From positions 1 through 10,730 of the forward strand of contig JASBZH010000046.1 of assembly GCA_029983555.1 (NCBI GenBank): 10,730 bases of DNA. Reading direction: 5' to 3'. Made by a program: the position numbers and the translations under genes. The DNA comes from Peptoniphilus sp. (GTDB taxonomy: Bacteria > Bacillota > Clostridia > Tissierellales > Peptoniphilaceae). Below are positions 7,170 to 10,730 of the stretch, piece after piece. The notes beneath the pieces were generated by a model that was not told where the DNA came from, did no database searches, and saw only the letters and a program-made list of their open reading frames with translations. Within the stretch, counting starts at the first letter, position 1. Each line of letters begins with the position of its first letter.

Positions 7170-8586
7170 TGTACAAATTTTCATCAAGTCCGTGCTCCAA
7201 ACTCTTTACTCTCTTTAACAAATCAGTTTTATATAGTAGCTCTTCTATTTTTGACTCGTCTCTTGCACCATTCATAGAAATATTTTCTGCAACTGATAGC
7301 GGAAAGATATTAAAATCTTGAAACACTGCTGCAAACTTTTTAAATAAATCATCCTTGTTATAATTAACAGTGCTCACTCCGTCGATTAAAATTTCTCCTT
7401 TAGTCGGTTTATAAAGACCTGTTAGAAGTTTTATAATCGTAGACTTACCAGCACCATTTAATCCCACTAAACTAATTTTTTCATTCTCTTTAATTTTAAA
7501 ATTAATATTTAAGAGAGTGCACTCATCCATTGAAGGATACTTGAAATACACATTTTTAAATTCAATCTTAGAAACTTTATCATCTTTATTTAAAACACTT
7601 TTTTGCTCAATTCTTTTTTTAGAAGTATCAAGGTCTAAAAAAGTAAAATAACTCTTCATGTAGCGAGATAATTTATTTATGTCTACAACTGCATGAGTTA
7701 TTGACTTTACTGAATCAATAAAAACATTGACGGCGACAAGGTATGCACCAAAATCTGCAATGGAGAGAACTTTTTTAAAAAGACCATCTATCGCCAAGTA
7801 TCCAATTACAAATATTTTTAATGATTCTAATACTGCTGTAAAAATACTGTATCTCGAAACAGTTCTCGCCTCATCACTCATAACTTCGTACATGTTTTTG
7901 TTTTCAAAATTAACCTTTCGCGTAAAAAAGTCTTCTGCACTAAACATTCTTATATCTGGACCATTTTTGAAATTATACATCAAGTCATAAACCATTCGAA
8001 ACTGTCTGTTGATTGGTATCCACTTGCTCCAATTTTTCATCTCGAAATCTGCAATAATTTTTTCAATTGCAAAATCAAGAGCAAGTATAATGATTAAAAC
8101 AATCAGATAAATTGCACTTATTTTTGTTATTATATATGCAACTCCAAAAATTGAAATAATAGACGAAATAATTTCAATAAACTTTTCATTATAAATTGAT
8201 ATGCTGGAGCCCTCATTCATGGAAATTCCTTCCAGTGCCTCGTCCTTCATGTCTAAAATTTGCGGATTCTCCAAAGTTTCATAATCTACTGTCATTAATT
8301 TTTTTAAAATTTTCGTCTCAAATTTTTGATTTAATTCTGTTCCTATAAAAAGAAGCTTGTTTTCCAGAAGTTTAATCACACTTGTAGATACAAATTTAAT
8401 CAGAATAATTGAAATTATTGCGATGATAGATTTATAGCTAAAACCAGAAGTTATGCTACCAATAATTATTTTTGGAAATAGAACGAGAATTATTGGATAA
8501 ATACTTTTTATAATAATTATAAAAACTGAAAAGTACAAATATTCTTTGGACATCTCAGATACTTCTTTATAAATTCTTTTTATCAT
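7162..8586 (-). CDS. Truncated ABC exporter: membrane domain and first half of the ATPase domain
   Basis: This is what is translated if the TAG is obeyed: 474 residues. The membrane domain has hydrophobic segments at about 17-43, 52-70, 138-172 and 248-295, enough for the usual six helices of a B-family (COG1132) exporter. PDIRMFSAEDFF (210-221) resembles the cytoplasmic coupling helix that touches the ATPase domain. The ATPase domain follows with an A-loop aromatic near Tyr350, Walker A GLNGAGKST (375-383, Lys381) and the Q-loop Gln423. It ends before the signature, Walker B and H-loop, so it might bind ATP but should not hydrolyse it. The substrate is unknown; relatives export peptides, lipids or drugs. 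It is most likely meant to pair with the intact exporter encoded just upstream. Confidence 0.75.
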   Translation of the reverse strand: MIKRIYKEVSEMSKEYLYFSVFIIIIKSIYPIILVLFPKIIIGSITSGFSYKSIIAIISIILIKFVSTSVIKLLENKLLFIGTELNQKFETKILKKLMTVDYETLENPQILDMKDEALEGISMNEGSSISIYNEKFIEIISSIISIFGVAYIITKISAIYLIVLIIILALDFAIEKIIADFEMKNWSKWIPINRQFRMVYDLMYNFKNGPDIRMFSAEDFFTRKVNFENKNMYEVMSDEARTVSRYSIFTAVLESLKIFVIGYLAIDGLFKKVLSIADFGAYLVAVNVFIDSVKSITHAVVDINKLSRYMKSYFTFLDLDTSKKRIEQKSVLNKDDKVSKIEFKNVYFKYPSMDECTLLNINFKIKENEKISLVGLNGAGKSTIIKLLTGLYKPTKGEILIDGVSTVNYNKDDLFKKFAAVFQDFNIFPLSVAENISMNGARDESKIEELLYKTDLLKRVKSLEHGLDENLYRA

Positions 8587-8607
8587 TCAAATCACCTGAG
8601 TTCTCTA

Positions 8608-10383
8608 CTACTTAACAAAAAGCTTCTTCTGACTCATGTACATATTATAGAATTCAGCTTTTTTATCAATCATCTCATCAAAGTTTCCACGCTCAATTAT
8701 CTCTTCATCTTTAAGAAGGATAATTTTATCGCAAAACTTTACAGTTGTCAGCCTGTGAGAAATATAAATTGCCATTTTATCCTGAGTAGCATCAGTTATA
8801 GACAGTATCATTTTCTCTTCTGAGAAGGGATCTAAGAAAGCTGATGGTTCGTCTAAAATTAATAAATCAGAATCTTTATAGAGACTTCTTGCGAAGTTTA
8901 TTTTTTGACTCTGCCCACCTGAAGGAACAAATCCCTTATCATCTATTAACCTAAGCATCATTTTGTCTATATTTTCATCAAATTTATCAATTTCTTTATA
9001 TATATTTGCTTTTTCGAGTGAAGATATTACTTTTCTTCTGTCAAATGAATCTGACATAGCAACATTTTCGGCAACTGGAAAAGAATAAATTATGGATTCT
9101 TGAAACATTGAAGAAAGAGAAGAATACAAACTCTTCTTCTCAATATCATTTATATCAAAACCATTTATCAAAATTTGACCTTTATCTTGCTTGTAAAAAT
9201 TAAGAATAAGTTTTATGATTGTACTTTTTCCACTGCCGTTTACTCCAACTATGGCGAGTTTCTCATTATTTTTTAAACTGAAATTTATATTTTTTAATAC
9301 ATATGGACTTTTCCTTGAATACCTGAACCACACATTCTTAAATTCTACAGAATCTATTCCAGAAATTTTTATTTTTCTTAAATGTCCTTCTTTGCCGCTA
9401 GAGTATTTATCTACAAATGAGGAGTAATTTTCTATCTCTAAACTATTTTGATACAATTTGCTGAAGTCATCGGATATATCGCTTAAAGATTTTTTGAACA
9501 AAGAAAATACCATTATTAACATCACAATTGAGTCAATTTGAAGTCTGCCGCTTATAAATAAAAAGAAAATATAGAGGTAAGTAATTATTTCAAAAACAAT
9601 CCAAAGAATATTATTAGAAATAAATAAATCTTTTTCAATTTTTAAAATTTCTCTCACATTTTTATTTTTATCGTTAAAAATTTTATCAAGTTTATTCAAG
9701 AGCATGGAGGAAATATTAAATATTCTTATCTCTTTTCCAGTGATAAAATCCCAAATCGTGCTGTTTATATATTCTTCTTTTCTGTCAAAATCTTTAGTTA
9801 TCATATCCTTTATATCGTGAGTTTTGTTTCTAGATGCAAGTGACTTTTTCAAATTATGTAAAAATAAAATAGTTGCTGGAATTATTAAAAGAGGCAGATA
9901 AAAAATTAAAACTGCTCCATTTAGTATAAAAGAAATTATTCCCTTGAAAGTTTTATTCAAGTTTAAAATATAACCTGCAAATCCATTTTGATTATCTGAT
10001 GAAGATGATTTTGCAATTTCAAATTCTTCCATCACTTCATAATCTTCAAGCAGCGAGTAATCTAGGTTCATTGCAGTTTGTCCAAGCTCTGTAAGTTTCT
10101 GAAATCTAAAATTTACGACAATTGGCCATAAAATATTATAAGTTACATTTATAATCACACTTATGAAAAACAAGAACATTGCAAAAAATAATAAATATTT
10201 TAATATGAAATTTAGTTCTCTATTATTCGTCAAAAAATCTAGCAATTTCTTACTTAAAATTGCAATTAAAAAAGAAGGGAGGGGCTCTAAAATAGCATTT
10301 ATTAAAAATGCGACTGCTCCCTTTTTTGAAAATTTAAAAAATTCTTTGTAAATAATATTAAAATTGTTTTTTACTTTATCCAT
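8608..10383 (-). CDS. ABC exporter half-transporter, fused permease and ATPase
   Basis: Membrane-bound exporter half of 591 residues that should dimerise and use ATP to move a substrate outward; the substrate cannot be told from sequence. Hydrophobic segments lie at about 24-45, 60-92, 148-176 and 257-298, consistent with six helices. GKEIRIFN (216-223) matches the coupling-helix motif common in this family. The ATPase domain has Walker A GVNGSGKST (380-388, Lys386), Q-loop Gln428, signature PSGGQ (487-491, Pro in place of the usual Leu), Walker B LLILDEP with Asp511 and Glu512, and switch His543. All catalytic residues are present. An in-frame TGA 12 bases upstream of ATG 10383 leaves no alternative start between them; the ribosome binding site (GTGAT) is weak. 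The gene ends in tandem TAG TAG (8605-8610), 21 bases before the partner half-transporter. The arrangement suggests a heterodimer. A specific peptide or drug role is not supported by neighbours in the window. Confidence 0.9.
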   Translation of the reverse strand: MDKVKNNFNIIYKEFFKFSKKGAVAFLINAILEPLPSFLIAILSKKLLDFLTNNRELNFILKYLLFFAMFLFFISVIINVTYNILWPIVVNFRFQKLTELGQTAMNLDYSLLEDYEVMEEFEIAKSSSSDNQNGFAGYILNLNKTFKGIISFILNGAVLIFYLPLLIIPATILFLHNLKKSLASRNKTHDIKDMITKDFDRKEEYINSTIWDFITGKEIRIFNISSMLLNKLDKIFNDKNKNVREILKIEKDLFISNNILWIVFEIITYLYIFFLFISGRLQIDSIVMLIMVFSLFKKSLSDISDDFSKLYQNSLEIENYSSFVDKYSSGKEGHLRKIKISGIDSVEFKNVWFRYSRKSPYVLKNINFSLKNNEKLAIVGVNGSGKSTIIKLILNFYKQDKGQILINGFDINDIEKKSLYSSLSSMFQESIIYSFPVAENVAMSDSFDRRKVISSLEKANIYKEIDKFDENIDKMMLRLIDDKGFVPSGGQSQKINFARSLYKDSDLLILDEPSAFLDPFSEEKMILSITDATQDKMAIYISHRLTTVKFCDKIILLKDEEIIERGNFDEMIDKKAEFYNMYMSQKKLFVK

Positions 10384-10569
10384 ATCATCACATCAGCTAT
10401 CGTGTTTTAAATAATAAATTGCTTTTGAATAAATTCATTATTGTCTATGTCTTACTTATATTGAGGATAATTTTAGTAATACGTATCAGCTAAAAATTTT
10501 ATAAAAAGTTTTTAAATAAAAGTGATTTTAGAATTAATTAAACTCAAATTATTTTCACTGTTAACTTTT

Positions 10570-10587
10570 TTAGTAAATCCTTACTAA
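10570..10587. promoter_or_regulatory. 18-base dyad, candidate operator for the ABC exporter unit
   Basis: TTAGTAA (10570-10576) and TTACTAA (10581-10587) are exact reverse complements separated by 4 bases. The dyad begins 2 bases downstream of the TATAAT on the minus strand, so it would cover the transcription start, a position typical of repressor sites. Its size would suit a dimeric helix-turn-helix regulator. No regulator gene is in the window. The symmetry is directly visible; the function is inferred. Confidence 0.4.
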
Positions 10588-10589
10588 TT

Positions 10590-10618
10590 ATTATAACTTA
10601 ATTTTTACTTATTTAAAA
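10590..10618 (-). promoter_or_regulatory. Candidate promoter of the ABC exporter unit
   Basis: A perfect -10 hexamer TATAAT lies at 10590-10595 on the minus strand, with a weak -35 (TTTTAA, 10613-10618) at 17-base spacing. It is about 200 bases before the exporter start codon. The support is the -10 match, the spacing and the adjacent dyad; the AT-rich context makes chance matches likely. Confidence 0.35.
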
Positions 10619-10730
10619 AAATGAATAAGAATCTTTCACTTTAATCTAATTTAATAAAATTTTTCTATGAGTTAAAAATATAATTTCTTCGAAAAGATAT
10701 TATTTACACAAAAAAAGTGCAAGTATTTCT

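Larger units (their letters stand above)
6829..8586 (-). pseudogene. ABC exporter half-transporter interrupted by one in-frame TAG
   Basis: The frame from ATG 8586 to TAA 6829 would encode about 585 residues, matching the 591 of its neighbour, but codon 475 (7162-7164) is TAG. There is no frameshift: the reading frame is the same on both sides, and the eight codons after the stop continue straight into the LSMGQ signature. Everything else looks intact, which points to a recent nonsense mutation, a sequence error or readthrough rather than old decay. By alignment to the neighbour the stop sits opposite Ile480, just after an Arg-x pair and before Asp, normally a hydrophobic or aromatic position. 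A single change from TTG (Leu), TAT or TAC (Tyr) would explain it. AGGTGAT at 8591-8597 is a strong ribosome binding site for the start, 21 bases after the neighbour gene ends. The two parts are listed separately. Confidence 0.75.
10384..10730. other. Gene-free, AT-rich leader upstream of the ABC exporter pair
   Basis: I find no convincing gene on either strand here; all open frames are very short. It holds the candidate promoter and dyad listed separately. A weaker possible promoter (TTGCAC at 10717-10722, 17-base spacer, TATCTT at 10694-10699) lies further upstream. Other small structures are the palindrome ATACGTAT (10479-10486) and an 8-base direct repeat, TAGCTGAT on the minus strand, at 10485-10492 and 10392-10399. 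If transcription starts near the candidate promoter, the exporter mRNA has about 200 untranslated bases. I recognise no riboswitch or T-box. Confidence 0.6.

Noticed and set aside
10397..10438. Possible 13-residue leader peptide upstream of the intact exporter (minus strand)
   Set aside because: No Shine-Dalgarno sequence precedes it, no attenuator structure follows, and frames of this length are common by chance in such AT-rich DNA.
10479..10486. ATACGTAT palindrome as an attachment or insertion site
   Set aside because: There is no integrase, target duplication or mobile gene nearby, and an 8-base palindrome alone is weak evidence.

Overview
The window is AT-rich (about one third GC by eye, not computed). 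Every gene I can support lies on the minus strand, with strong AGGAGG/AGGTGAT-type ribosome binding sites. The gene content and the order dnaE-pfkA-pyk suggest a low-GC Gram-positive anaerobe of the Bacillota, with clostridia or the Tissierellia/Peptoniphilaceae type as my best guess. No rRNA or other taxonomic marker is present, so the placement is an inference.

Read in the direction of transcription (right to left), the window has two transcription units. The first begins in a 347-base gene-free leader (10384-10730) with a possible promoter and an 18-base dyad. It carries two adjacent half-size ABC exporters: an intact one (8608-10383) and a partner (6829-8586) interrupted by one in-frame TAG between the Q-loop and the signature motif. 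The unit ends at a hairpin plus U-tract terminator at 6800-6821. The two proteins look like the halves of a heterodimeric exporter. As written, the second half is inactivated unless the stop is read through or is a sequence error.

The second unit starts from an extended -10 promoter near 6680. It encodes DNA polymerase III alpha (dnaE, 3213-6641), 6-phosphofructokinase (pfkA, 2251-3204), pyruvate kinase with the extra C-terminal PEP-utilizer-like domain (pyk, 512-2242) and the start of an exported protein of unknown function (running off the window at base 1). Gaps are 8, 8 and 23 bases. At the first two junctions the upstream stop codon lies inside the next gene's Shine-Dalgarno sequence, so translation is probably coupled. 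This joins a replicative polymerase to the two classic control steps of glycolysis. Pyruvate kinase keeps the Thr-Ser-His motif that has been implicated in metabolic control of replication in Bacillus subtilis.

I see no tRNA, rRNA, CRISPR array, insertion sequence or integrase. The points most worth checking are the amber-interrupted exporter, the dnaE-pfkA-pyk coupling, the unusual active-site residues in PfkA, and the intact PHP domain in DnaE.
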